Below are positions 37,310 through 46,986 of a stretch of 64,000 bases of DNA, piece by piece (within the stretch, counting starts at the first letter, position 1; every line of letters starts with the position of its first letter). This stretch comes from Bacteroidetes bacterium HGW-Bacteroidetes-5 (GTDB lineage: Bacteria; Bacteroidota; Bacteroidia; Bacteroidales; UBA932). The notes below the pieces were generated by a model, which was given only the letters and a program-made list of their open reading frames with translations, did not search any database and had not been told where the DNA came from. The DNA lies in assembly GCA_002842515.1 (NCBI GenBank), contig PHDC01000001.1:434001-498000 (forward strand), read 5' to 3'. The position numbers and the translations under genes are program-made.

Positions 37310-37393
37310 CAGAAACAGGAAAAAGTCCTTACCAGCATAAAACAATAAATAAATTTTGGTTAGTTTAATTTAAGTACTTGGTTGGAAAGGCAA

Positions 37394-37434
37394 AGAGGGT
37401 GACTAATAAATAATTAGTCATCCTCTCTTTTTTT
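37394..37434 (+). terminator. Intrinsic terminator between convergent genes
   Basis: A 14-bp stem (AGAGGGTGACTAAT pairing with ATTAGTCATCCTCT, one G-U) with a 5-nt loop, followed by CTTTTTTT. It lies 85 bp after the stop of the exported protein gene at 36359. Confidence 0.85.
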
Positions 37435-37477
37435 AATAATCTAAGGGCGGTCAGATCTCTTATTAGTTATTTTTCTT

Positions 37478-39592
37478 CTACTTACCTAAAAGTGTTTTAC
37501 GCCAGAAGGCATTGATGGCTTCATCTGAGTGGGCGCCCTGATATCCTCTGTAGCCGTGCATTCCGCCGGGATATATCATCAGTTCAAACTGTTTTCCAGC
37601 TTTTTGCAACGCGTCTACAAGTTGAATTGTATTCTGGAAATGGACATTGTCGTCTCCGGTGCCGTGCGTGATATAGAGTAATGATCCTTTGTCGCTTCTG
37701 TATTTATCTGCCTTCAAAACTGCAGCACTGGAGCTGTAACCCTCCGGGTTGTCATCCGGGTGATCCATATATCTCTCTGTGTAGTGGCTGTCGTATAGGT
37801 GCCAGTGGTACACACCTGCACCTGCAATACCATACTTAAAATAGTCTGCACCCTCAGTAAGAGCCAGGGCGGTCATTGTTCCTCCGTAACTAAAACCGGT
37901 AATGCCAATCTTTTCTGAGTTGACATACGGAAGCGATGATAGGTATTTTGCCCAGTAGATATAGTCTTTAAGCTCATAGTGGCCTAAATTTCTATGGATA
38001 TAGTTGATCCCCTCCTTGCCACAATGTCCGGATGCACGATTGTCCAGCGATACCTGAATTACACCCTCCTGTGCCCACATAATTGTGTTTTTGGAAGGAG
38101 TCCGCCAGCTATCCATAACATTGGTAGAGTTGGGTCCTCCATAAATATTTACTATAACCGGATACTTTATGCTTTTGTCAAAATTTAGCGGATATGTAAT
38201 TGAGCCCGGTAACCTGAATCCCTCCGAAGTTGTGATATAGATCATCTCGGTTACAGGAAGCTTCTGTTTATCAAAATCTTCAGATTTACTGTCGGCAATA
38301 ACTCTCATCTCACCCTCCTTTACAACACCCCTTTTAGCAGCAGAGAGTAAAACCAGCCTTGACGGAGTTGATATGTTTGAACACATTGCAACAACATATT
38401 TCCCGTCAGGAGAGATTAGTGGAGTGGTAAAGTTAAATTCGCCGAGAGATAATTTTGTAACTCTTCTCCCCTCTTCGTCACGGGTAAGTCTGTATATATC
38501 GTTACGGACAGATGCATCTCTTCTGGCAGTGAAGTTGATTGTTGAGCTCTCTTCGTCGATATTGATAATTTTGATACCCCAGTTCATACCATCTGTAAGT
38601 CTCTCTAAAACTGAACCATCGTATGACTGATAATAGATATGCTCCCAAAGTTCAAAGTCTCTGACAAAATAGAATCCCAGCTTTCCAAACTTCATATCTG
38701 AAATCCAGTTAATCCAGGTTTTCTGATACTCTTTGTAAATCTCCCGCATTGTTCCGTCAAAGGAGCTTACTCCATATAGAACCAGATTGCTTTGATCTCT
38801 ATCCATCCATTGAACCATAACGGTTGCACTATTATTGCTCCAGTATGGAGTTCCAAAATACTGATCTGCCTTAGGATCAAAATTTGCCCACACAATATCC
38901 CCTCCCTCAACTGCAACAAACCCAAGCTTTGCCTCAGGGTTTGGATCTCCCGCTTTGGGATATCTTGTTCTCACCACTGTTCCGTGTTTTCCTGCAGCAT
39001 CATAGATGGGAAACATAGGTACATTTGTATCGTCAAAACGATAAAATGCAAGTCTCCTGCTATCGGGTGACCACCAAAAGGCTCTATACTGCCCACCTCT
39101 GCCGAATATCTCTTCAAAGTAGACCCAGGATGCCCAACCATTGAGAATCAACTCAGAGCCGTCATTTGTATACCTGGTCTCTCTCCCGGTCGCTATCTCA
39201 ATTGAGTAGAGATCATTATTTCTTGTAAAAGCGACATATTTATAATCCGGAGAGAGAGTCGGGTTTTGCTCGGCATCTTTAGTAAAAGTTATCTGTTTTT
39301 CAAGCCCGGTTAAATCTCTGTAAATGATATCTCCACTCTTGAGAGCAACAGTCGGGACAGCTTTTGGAGGTGTGGGAGAATCAATTTCTACCATTGTCCC
39401 TTTTTTGATGTTGTACTCGTAATAAACACGCTTCATCCCTTTGGTATGCAGAAGGATTATGTTGTCATTGTCTTTCCAGGTGACTGGAGAGGGGATAGAT
39501 TGTACAGCCGTTTGTGCAAACGACTGCTGAGAGAGAATGATCAAACACAAAAAAGGTGCAAGAAATTTTTTAGAGAGTGATTCGAAATACAT
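37478..39592 (-). CDS. Dipeptidyl peptidase IV
   Basis: 704 aa exported serine peptidase (S9B) that removes X-Pro dipeptides. The ATG at 39592 puts the signal peptide (KKFLAPFLCLIILSQQSFA) near the start. Propeller-domain EE motif is in WVYFEEIFGRGGQYRAFWWS; the catalytic triad is Ser in GFSYGGTMTALAL, Asp in THGTGDDNVHFQNT and His in MHGYRG. Last gene of a four-gene minus-strand operon, 13 bp after the RecD-like helicase gene. Confidence 0.93.
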   Translation of the reverse strand: MYFESLSKKFLAPFLCLIILSQQSFAQTAVQSIPSPVTWKDNDNIILLHTKGMKRVYYEYNIKKGTMVEIDSPTPPKAVPTVALKSGDIIYRDLTGLEKQITFTKDAEQNPTLSPDYKYVAFTRNNDLYSIEIATGRETRYTNDGSELILNGWASWVYFEEIFGRGGQYRAFWWSPDSRRLAFYRFDDTNVPMFPIYDAAGKHGTVVRTRYPKAGDPNPEAKLGFVAVEGGDIVWANFDPKADQYFGTPYWSNNSATVMVQWMDRDQSNLVLYGVSSFDGTMREIYKEYQKTWINWISDMKFGKLGFYFVRDFELWEHIYYQSYDGSVLERLTDGMNWGIKIINIDEESSTINFTARRDASVRNDIYRLTRDEEGRRVTKLSLGEFNFTTPLISPDGKYVVAMCSNISTPSRLVLLSAAKRGVVKEGEMRVIADSKSEDFDKQKLPVTEMIYITTSEGFRLPGSITYPLNFDKSIKYPVIVNIYGGPNSTNVMDSWRTPSKNTIMWAQEGVIQVSLDNRASGHCGKEGINYIHRNLGHYELKDYIYWAKYLSSLPYVNSEKIGITGFSYGGTMTALALTEGADYFKYGIAGAGVYHWHLYDSHYTERYMDHPDDNPEGYSSSAAVLKADKYRSDKGSLLYITHGTGDDNVHFQNTIQLVDALQKAGKQFELMIYPGGMHGYRGYQGAHSDEAINAFWRKTLLGK

Positions 39593-39605
39593 ATCTACTA
39601 TTTTG

Positions 39606-41027
39606 TTAACTATTGACAAAAAATTTGTCGTCAAAATTAACAAAATAAACTTTATTCACAGCACGAGTCAGAGCAGTATATAACCATTTGAGATCTTCTG
39701 TTGTAATATCGTCTCTCCAAAAAGGGTTATCAATAAAAACATTTTTCCACTGCCCTCCCTGAGATTTATGACAAGTAATCGCATTTGCGTGTTTTACCTG
39801 AAGTGCGTTATAATAGATATCCTCCCTAACGGCATTTATCCGCTTTCTCTTAAGCTTTATGTGGGAGTAATCTTCCATTACAGCGTTAAAGAGTGCACGC
39901 TGCTGTTCAGAGCTTAAACTTGCGCTCTCGCTCTCAAGAGTATCTAAAATTATTCTGGCATCTATCTCTACATCGTTATAATCTGCAAATTTTAGAGTTG
40001 CGCGAGCAAATGTGAGTCCATACCTCTCTTCATACCCCGATATCTTTACAAGCTCTGCCACATCTCCGTTTGCAATAAAGTCAATCTCATCTATATTTTC
40101 CAGAAACTGATAGCAATTTTTGACAATCATCAGTTTATCTCCTCTGTTTATCCTCTCCTCCCTGTAAAGTATCTTGGAGCGAATTCCCTGGTTGTAACGG
40201 TTTGCCCTTTTATTTGAACGACACAGAACCAAAGTCTCATCCATAGTAGATTTATCATAGGATTGAGATAGTCTTTCTATAAGATCTGCACCCGAAATCC
40301 TCTCAATATCATCAAATCCCTTTTGCTTTAGCTTTGGGTAGGTAGCTTTACGACTCTCGATAATATCTCTTATAATTGTAGCATTGAAAAGAATTCCGGA
40401 GCTCTTTGCCTGCCTTACCACACTCTTTAGAAGCACATAGCGAACCTCGCCGTACCTATGTAAATAAGATGTGTTCAGCGCATTAGATATCTCCTCTCCA
40501 ACTGGAGGTAACTGTGCCGAGTCCCCTACCAGAATGAGTTTATTTCCTGTATTAGACCTCACATACTGGACAAGATCATCAATGAGGTTGCCGCTCCCGA
40601 AAAGAGCGGAGTCACCAATCCCCGATGAAATCAAGGATGCCTCATCCACTATAAATACTGTATCTCTATTTTTATTGAGATCCAAAGTAAACTGACCAAT
40701 CCCCTCTTTAACAGATTTTTGTCTGTAAATCTGTTTGTGAATTGTCCACGCCTTGCACCCGGTGTATCCGGAGAGAACCTTGGCAGCCCTTCCTGTGGGG
40801 GCCATCAGAACAAAACTTCTGCTGAACTCTTTTAAAACAGATACCAGAGAAGCTATCGCAGATGTTTTACCGGTTCCCGCATATCCGTTAACCAGCATAA
40901 TACTTTCAGAATTTTCACTCTCCACAATAAAACCGGATAGGGCATCAAACATTGACACCTGACAATCTGTAGGTTCAAAGCCAAGAGCTGCAAGCAGTTT
41001 CTCTGAGACAAAATTTCCAAGTGGCAT
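39606..41027 (-). CDS. RecD-like ATP-dependent DNA helicase
   Basis: 473 aa SF1B helicase. Walker A VNGYAGTGKTSAIASL, motif LMAPTGRAAKVLSGYTG, TIHKQIY, Walker B VFIVDEASLI, GDSAQLPPVGEE, and the C-terminal CHKSQGGQWKNVF and YTALTRAVNKVYFVN motifs. Shorter than Deinococcus-type RecD2 and lacking its N-terminal extension; the short form is common in Bacteroidetes. Lies 10 bp after trkH in the same operon. Confidence 0.87.
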   Translation of the reverse strand: MPLGNFVSEKLLAALGFEPTDCQVSMFDALSGFIVESENSESIMLVNGYAGTGKTSAIASLVSVLKEFSRSFVLMAPTGRAAKVLSGYTGCKAWTIHKQIYRQKSVKEGIGQFTLDLNKNRDTVFIVDEASLISSGIGDSALFGSGNLIDDLVQYVRSNTGNKLILVGDSAQLPPVGEEISNALNTSYLHRYGEVRYVLLKSVVRQAKSSGILFNATIIRDIIESRKATYPKLKQKGFDDIERISGADLIERLSQSYDKSTMDETLVLCRSNKRANRYNQGIRSKILYREERINRGDKLMIVKNCYQFLENIDEIDFIANGDVAELVKISGYEERYGLTFARATLKFADYNDVEIDARIILDTLESESASLSSEQQRALFNAVMEDYSHIKLKRKRINAVREDIYYNALQVKHANAITCHKSQGGQWKNVFIDNPFWRDDITTEDLKWLYTALTRAVNKVYFVNFDDKFFVNS

Positions 41028-41037
41028 AATTACTCTC

Positions 41038-42483
41038 CTACCTCCTCCTGTACAAAGCGAATATTAGCAATAATGCATAAATTTCCAGGCGCCCTAGTAG
41101 CATTTGAATTGTCAATAGTAATTTTCCAAGAAAAGGAATTGAAGCATAGTTTCCTAATGAACCTATCTTTCCAAAACCGGGTCCCACATTACCCATACAT
41201 GCTGCAGAAGCGGAGAACGACTCCAAAAGCGGTGTTCCCATACCGGTTAGAAACAGTGCAGAGATAAAAACAATAAGAATATATAAAACAATGAAAAGAT
41301 TTGTGCTATATATGACCTCTTTGTCGATAGTCTGATTTCCCATCTTTACACCAACAACAGCATTTGGATGTATTTGCTTAATTATCTGAGCTCTAACAGC
41401 TAAGAAGAAAATCAGCACTCTATCTGCTTTCATTCCACCTGATGTGGACCCGGAACAGGCGCATTGAATTGTAAAGAAGATTATGATTAATATTGAGAAG
41501 CCTGGCCAAATTGAGGAGTCACCGTTAGCAAACCCTGTGGTTGTACCGACTGAAACTACTTGGAAAAAACCCTCCCTTATGGCAGTTCCCCAATTTGTAT
41601 ATATACCGCTAAATTTTATGTTTAATGTTACAATAATCGCACCTGCCAAAATTGACAAAAGATAATATCTCACTACAGGTGAACGGAAAAGGTTTGACGA
41701 TTTGCCTGAAAAAGCACTATATAACAGCCCAAAATGAATACCGGAAAGAAGCATAAACAGCATTATGATAATATCAATCCATACTGAGTCAAAGCTTTTG
41801 ATGGAAAGATTTTTGGTACTGAACCCTCCTGTTGCAATAGTTGCAAAAGAGTGGTTTATTGCATCAAAAAAACTCATTCCAGCCAACATCAACATTAATG
41901 TCTCTAATAATGTAAGCCCAAGATAAACAATTGAAATAACCCTGATTGTCTGATATGCCTTAAATTTAAAATTATCTTTCGACAAAGAGGAAATTTCCAT
42001 TTTTGAGAGCCTCATACGAAATGAACTAACCGCTGGAAGGACTAAAAGCATAAAGAGAACAACTCCTATTCCCCCCAACCAGTGTGTAGACGATCTCCAA
42101 AAAAGAAGTCCTTTTGGAATACTTTCTATGTCATTCAATATTGTAGATCCGGTAGTTGTATATCCCGATACACTTTCAAACCAGGAGTTGATAATTGTAA
42201 ACTCTCCTCCATATAAAACATATGGGAGCATACCAAAAAGGCAGGAGAGTACCCAAGAAAGGACTACAATAGTAAAACCCTCTTTGATATTAATTGAGTA
42301 AAATTTGCGGACAAATATGAGAGGAAAACCTCCTGCCACTGTTGTGATTATTGCGCTGAGAAGAAGGGGAGAGAAAGAGGCGTCAAAACCATATATGGCA
42401 GATACAATTGCTGAAATGTACATAAAAAGTGCATTGAGCAACAGTGCAATTCCCACATTACGGGTGACAACCTTCAGATTCAT
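41038..42483 (-). CDS. trkH: TrkH-family potassium uptake channel subunit
   Basis: 481 aa inner-membrane protein. All four selectivity-filter loops are visible: GYTTTGSTIL, FATIATGGFST, VGTTTGFANG and CMGNVGPGFG. TrkH normally pairs with the NAD-binding regulator TrkA; no TrkA gene is in this window, and the adjacent gene encodes a membrane sensor module with an ATGA overlap (42480-42483). This suggests a TrkA-independent or differently regulated channel, or a trkA elsewhere. Confidence 0.95.
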   Translation of the reverse strand: MNLKVVTRNVGIALLLNALFMYISAIVSAIYGFDASFSPLLLSAIITTVAGGFPLIFVRKFYSINIKEGFTIVVLSWVLSCLFGMLPYVLYGGEFTIINSWFESVSGYTTTGSTILNDIESIPKGLLFWRSSTHWLGGIGVVLFMLLVLPAVSSFRMRLSKMEISSLSKDNFKFKAYQTIRVISIVYLGLTLLETLMLMLAGMSFFDAINHSFATIATGGFSTKNLSIKSFDSVWIDIIIMLFMLLSGIHFGLLYSAFSGKSSNLFRSPVVRYYLLSILAGAIIVTLNIKFSGIYTNWGTAIREGFFQVVSVGTTTGFANGDSSIWPGFSILIIIFFTIQCACSGSTSGGMKADRVLIFFLAVRAQIIKQIHPNAVVGVKMGNQTIDKEVIYSTNLFIVLYILIVFISALFLTGMGTPLLESFSASAACMGNVGPGFGKIGSLGNYASIPFLGKLLLTIQMLLGRLEIYALLLIFALYRRR

Positions 42484-43250
42484 AAAGTATTGCTTTTTAA
42501 CTTCTTATTCTCATCGATAATACTTCTTACCTCACAGTTGATATCCTGAATTTCGTCGTCGTTATCAAACTGTACATTGTAACTTTTACGAAACTCTTTG
42601 TAGTTCTTTATACCTTTAGATATTAATAAAATAGGCGAAATGAAATAGAGGTTTATAAAGTAGTTGAAAAGCAGTACCAGGACAATACCGGCACTAACTG
42701 CAATAATTCCGGGCATTATGCTTCGGTAGTATCCCTCCTGAAGTTCGTTTGTATTTTGAGCAAGAGCACTTTGAGTAAGAATACCCAACTCTTTTTTGTA
42801 TTTTCTTAATTTATTATAAACTGGTTCCAACTCGTTCTTATACCACTCTTTTCGTGTGTTGATATCCTCTGCCATAATATTTCTCGCTTTGCTGATAACA
42901 GAGAGATACTGAGAGTAGGATAGCGCAAGTGAGTCTGCTGTTTCAATTTCGGTTTGGGATGAGAAGTTGCTCTTAATGTTATATATGTAATTATCAAACC
43001 TGTCGTCATATAAAACATCTGCAGCACCAAATGTAGAATCTACAATAACCCTGCTCATTAGAATGAAGTTATACTCATCTGTAAGCTCCATAAGCATCCT
43101 TGAAGTATTTATACTATTGATGTTAGATTTCATCAAAACGGTAACAGAATTTCTCATTCTGTTAAATTCAAATACCGCTATTACACTAGAAAACAGTAGT
43201 ATGAAACCTATGACAACAAATCCCAAAGAAATTTTTTTTCGGATTCCCAT
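42480..43250 (-). CDS. Membrane 4-helix-bundle sensor-like protein without an output domain
   Basis: 256 aa. The ATG at 43250 gives MGIRKKISLGFVVIGFILL, a first membrane helix. About 150 residues of helical coiled-coil with YNFILMSRVIVDSTF and NINSINTSRMLMEL resemble the 4-helix-bundle MCP-type ligand-binding domain. A second membrane helix (IAVSAGIVLVLLFNYFINLY) and a HAMP-like segment follow, and the protein stops at about 256, with no kinase or methyl-accepting region. The ATGA overlap with trkH implies co-translation. Whether it senses osmolarity or potassium is unknown. Confidence 0.6.
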   Translation of the reverse strand: MGIRKKISLGFVVIGFILLFSSVIAVFEFNRMRNSVTVLMKSNINSINTSRMLMELTDEYNFILMSRVIVDSTFGAADVLYDDRFDNYIYNIKSNFSSQTEIETADSLALSYSQYLSVISKARNIMAEDINTRKEWYKNELEPVYNKLRKYKKELGILTQSALAQNTNELQEGYYRSIMPGIIAVSAGIVLVLLFNYFINLYFISPILLISKGIKNYKEFRKSYNVQFDNDDEIQDINCEVRSIIDENKKLKSNTL

Positions 43251-43294
43251 AACCAGATAAAGTTTAGAGTGCAAATATATATATAAAATTAAGA

Positions 43295-43324
43295 GGGTGT
43301 CAAAAATCTAAGATTTTGACACCC
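43295..43324 (-). terminator. Terminator of gap
   Basis: 11-bp perfect stem (GGGTGTCAAAA / TTTTGACACCC) with an 8-nt loop, 22 bp after the gap stop on the minus strand. The U tract is weak. Confidence 0.65.
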
Positions 43325-43345
43325 CCCGATAAAATTGTAAGATTA

Positions 43346-44362
<1,017 letters not shown>

Positions 44363-44406
44363 TTAATTTGAATTCCAAGAACAAGGTTAACCTAAATAAG
44401 GAGGCG

Positions 44407-44414
44407 CAAAGTTA
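44407..44414 (-). promoter_or_regulatory. -7 element (TAACTTTG) of gap
   Basis: The minus strand reads TAACTTTG, 56 bp before the gap ATG; no -33 TTTG is found at the consensus spacing. Confidence 0.45.
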
Positions 44415-44518
44415 ATAAAAATAAAAAAAAAGCACCATTAATTTGCCATTTTATAAACAAAAATCCGGCCAAATTTTGCTACCTTCGTAAATTAAATTAC
44501 CCCAACAACTACCAGCCG

Positions 44519-45292
44519 ATGAGAAGAGTTCTAATAACTAATGACGATGGAGTAAAATCCAAAGGGATAGGTGCTTTGATAGAGATGATGAGACCTTACG
44601 CAGATATAACCGTCGTAGCCCCTTTTGAGGCACAAAGCGGAATGTCTGCAGCATTAACTATAGGGAAACCACTCAGGCTCACGGAGCTCAAATCGGAAGA
44701 TGGTCTTAAGATTTATGCCTGCTCCGGCACACCTGCAGACTGTGTGAAGATGGCTATGAACCAGGTTTTTCACGAAAAGGCCCCGGATTTGCTCCTCTCC
44801 GGCATCAACCACGGCTCCAATGCTTCCATAGCCTCACTTTATTCAGGCACATTGGGAGCAGCAGCAGAGGGTACCGTTTACGGAATTCCTTCAATCGGAT
44901 TTTCGCTTACATCTCACGACCCAAATGCAGATTTTTCTGCCTCCGTTCACTATGGAAAGATGATTGTCGATAAATATATGGAGTCACCTCCCGGTGCAGA
45001 TATTTACCTGAATGTGAACTTTCCAGCAGTTCCAATCGAGAAGATTAAGGGAATCCGTTTTTCACATCAGGGGAAGGGGCAGTGGATAAAAGAGTTTGAA
45101 GAGAGGAAAGATCCATATGGTTTCAACTACTATTGGATGACAGGTGAGTTTTACAGCCTTGAAGGTGATGACACCCTTGCAGATCATAATTTGGTTGCAA
45201 AAAACTACATTAGCATAGTGCCTCATAAAATTGACACTACTGACTACGATGAGTTAAAGAGGCTTGAAAAACTCTGGCAATTTAAAATCTAA
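44519..45292 (+). CDS. surE: 5'/3'-nucleotidase SurE
   Basis: 257 aa, the normal length. RRVLITNDDGVKSKGI with the metal-binding Asp pair, VVAPFEAQSGMSAALT, and SGINHGSNASIASLYSGTLG are the family blocks. Dephosphorylates nucleoside monophosphates. First gene of a six-gene plus-strand operon; it stops 11 bp before the lpxB-ogt start. Confidence 0.97.
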   Translation: MRRVLITNDDGVKSKGIGALIEMMRPYADITVVAPFEAQSGMSAALTIGKPLRLTELKSEDGLKIYACSGTPADCVKMAMNQVFHEKAPDLLLSGINHGSNASIASLYSGTLGAAAEGTVYGIPSIGFSLTSHDPNADFSASVHYGKMIVDKYMESPPGADIYLNVNFPAVPIEKIKGIRFSHQGKGQWIKEFEERKDPYGFNYYWMTGEFYSLEGDDTLADHNLVAKNYISIVPHKIDTTDYDELKRLEKLWQFKI

Positions 45293-45303
45293 AAGGAGAG
45301 CTT

Positions 45304-46986
45304 ATGAAGTATTACATTATTGCAGGCGAAGCATCGGGAGATCTTCACGGTTCCAATCTGATGAAAGGGCTTAAGATTGCAGATCCACAAGCAAGATTTC
45401 GCGTGTGGGGAGGGGATCTTATGGCAAATGAAGGAGGAGAACTGGTAAAGCACTATAAAGAGACTGCAGTAATGGGTTTTGTAGAGGTTTTAAAATCCAT
45501 CCGAAAAATCAGTTCAAACCTCAACTTGTGTAAAAATGATCTTTTAGAGTACAATCCGGATATTCTGATTCTAATAGACTATCCGGGCTTCAATTTTCGT
45601 ATTGCTAAATTTGCGAAACTGAACGGGCTAAAGGTTTTTTACTACATCTCTCCAAAAGTTTGGGCCTGGAAGGAGAGCAGAGTAGAGTATCTTAAAAGGG
45701 ATATAGACCGGCTATTTATTATCTTTCCATTTGAGATAGATTACTTCAAAAAACAGGGAATAGAGGCAATATACAACGGAAATCCTCTCCTGGATTCTAT
45801 AGCGGGACACCCCTCTATTAAAGAGAGCAGTGAGGAGTTCAGAAAAAGAGCAGGCCTGGATGATAAGCCAATTATTGGTCTGCTTGCAGGAAGCCGCTCT
45901 ATGGAGATAAATTACCTGATGCCAAGGTTTATCAAGTTGGAGAAGATCTTTCCGGAATACAACTTTGTTCTTGCCGGGGCACCCTCTATGGATCTCTCCA
46001 GCTACTCAAAATTTTTAGAAAACACCAAGATTAAACTTCTTTTTGGAGAGACCTACTCCATTTTGCGCCACGCTAAAGTTGCTGTTTTGGCATCAGGTAC
46101 AGCAAGCCTGGAGGCTGCACTGCTGGATGCACCCCAGGTAGTCTGTTATGGCGGAAACGAAATCTCTTACCAGATAGCAAAAAGGCTGGTAAAGGTGAAA
46201 TATGCCAGCCTTGTGAATCTTATTCTGGATATGCCCCTTGTGAAAGAGCTGCTTCAGCACGACTGTACAACCGAGAAAATTGCAGATGAGATTAAATATC
46301 TGCTTAATGAGAAACATCGTGAGAAACTCTTTAAAAAATATGCTAAAGTAAAAGAGATGCTTGGCGGAGAGGGTGCCTCAGTTAAGGTAGCAGCATCTAT
46401 GATAGAAGAGTATAATAAAATGAGAGAGGCACAAAGATTTTATCTCAACATTGACACACCACTTGGAACGCTCAGGTTAACAAGCGATAATGATTATCTT
46501 CTGGAGGTAAATTATGTAGAAGATACTAAGAAGAGGCTCTCCAATAAGCGAGATAAGAGTGATAATCCAGATAAGATTCAATCTGAGCTGCCTCAGGTAA
46601 TTCTGGATGCAAAAAAGCAGTTTGAAGATTATTTTGCCAGCAAAAGAGACTCTTTTGACATCCCTATAAAACCTGAGGGTACCGAATTCCAGCAAAAGGT
46701 TTGGAGCGAACTTAAAAAAATACCCTACGGAGAGGTGAAGTCGTATGGAGATATTGCAAAGATAATAGGCTCGTCGGACGCAAGCAGAGCAGTAGGACTT
46801 GCTTGTAAAATGAACCCTTTGTTAATAGTTATTCCTTGCCACAGAGTTCTCGGAGTCAATAACAAGTTAACAGGTTTTGCAATAGGAGTAGATAAAAAGA
46901 GCTTTCTTCTTAATCACGAAAAGGCTTATGAAAAAGGAGACAACTCTCTCTTTACAAACATAACAAACAACAATAATGATAGTTAA
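45304..46986 (+). CDS. lpxB-ogt: Lipid-A-disaccharide synthase fused to O6-methylguanine-DNA methyltransferase (LpxB-Ogt)
   Basis: 560 aa, one uninterrupted frame. Residues 1-372 are LpxB (start YIIAGEASGDLHGSNLMKGL; FYYISPKVWAWKESR; the LLAGSRSMEI block; ASGTASLEAALL), joining UDP-2,3-diacylglucosamine to lipid X. Residues 373-560 are an O6-alkylguanine methyltransferase: N-terminal FYLNIDTPLGTLRLTS, helix-turn-helix EFQQKVWSELKKIPYG, active-site PCHRV with Cys512, and KKSFLLNHE. Met373 (ATG at 46420) lies at the junction and may be the old ogt start. LpxB works at the inner membrane while Ogt repairs DNA, so the fusion is unexpected. A clear Shine-Dalgarno (AAAAGGAG, 45291-45298) precedes the start, rare in this window. 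It overlaps dapF by 11 bp. Confidence 0.93.
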   Translation: MKYYIIAGEASGDLHGSNLMKGLKIADPQARFRVWGGDLMANEGGELVKHYKETAVMGFVEVLKSIRKISSNLNLCKNDLLEYNPDILILIDYPGFNFRIAKFAKLNGLKVFYYISPKVWAWKESRVEYLKRDIDRLFIIFPFEIDYFKKQGIEAIYNGNPLLDSIAGHPSIKESSEEFRKRAGLDDKPIIGLLAGSRSMEINYLMPRFIKLEKIFPEYNFVLAGAPSMDLSSYSKFLENTKIKLLFGETYSILRHAKVAVLASGTASLEAALLDAPQVVCYGGNEISYQIAKRLVKVKYASLVNLILDMPLVKELLQHDCTTEKIADEIKYLLNEKHREKLFKKYAKVKEMLGGEGASVKVAASMIEEYNKMREAQRFYLNIDTPLGTLRLTSDNDYLLEVNYVEDTKKRLSNKRDKSDNPDKIQSELPQVILDAKKQFEDYFASKRDSFDIPIKPEGTEFQQKVWSELKKIPYGEVKSYGDIAKIIGSSDASRAVGLACKMNPLLIVIPCHRVLGVNNKLTGFAIGVDKKSFLLNHEKAYEKGDNSLFTNITNNNNDS

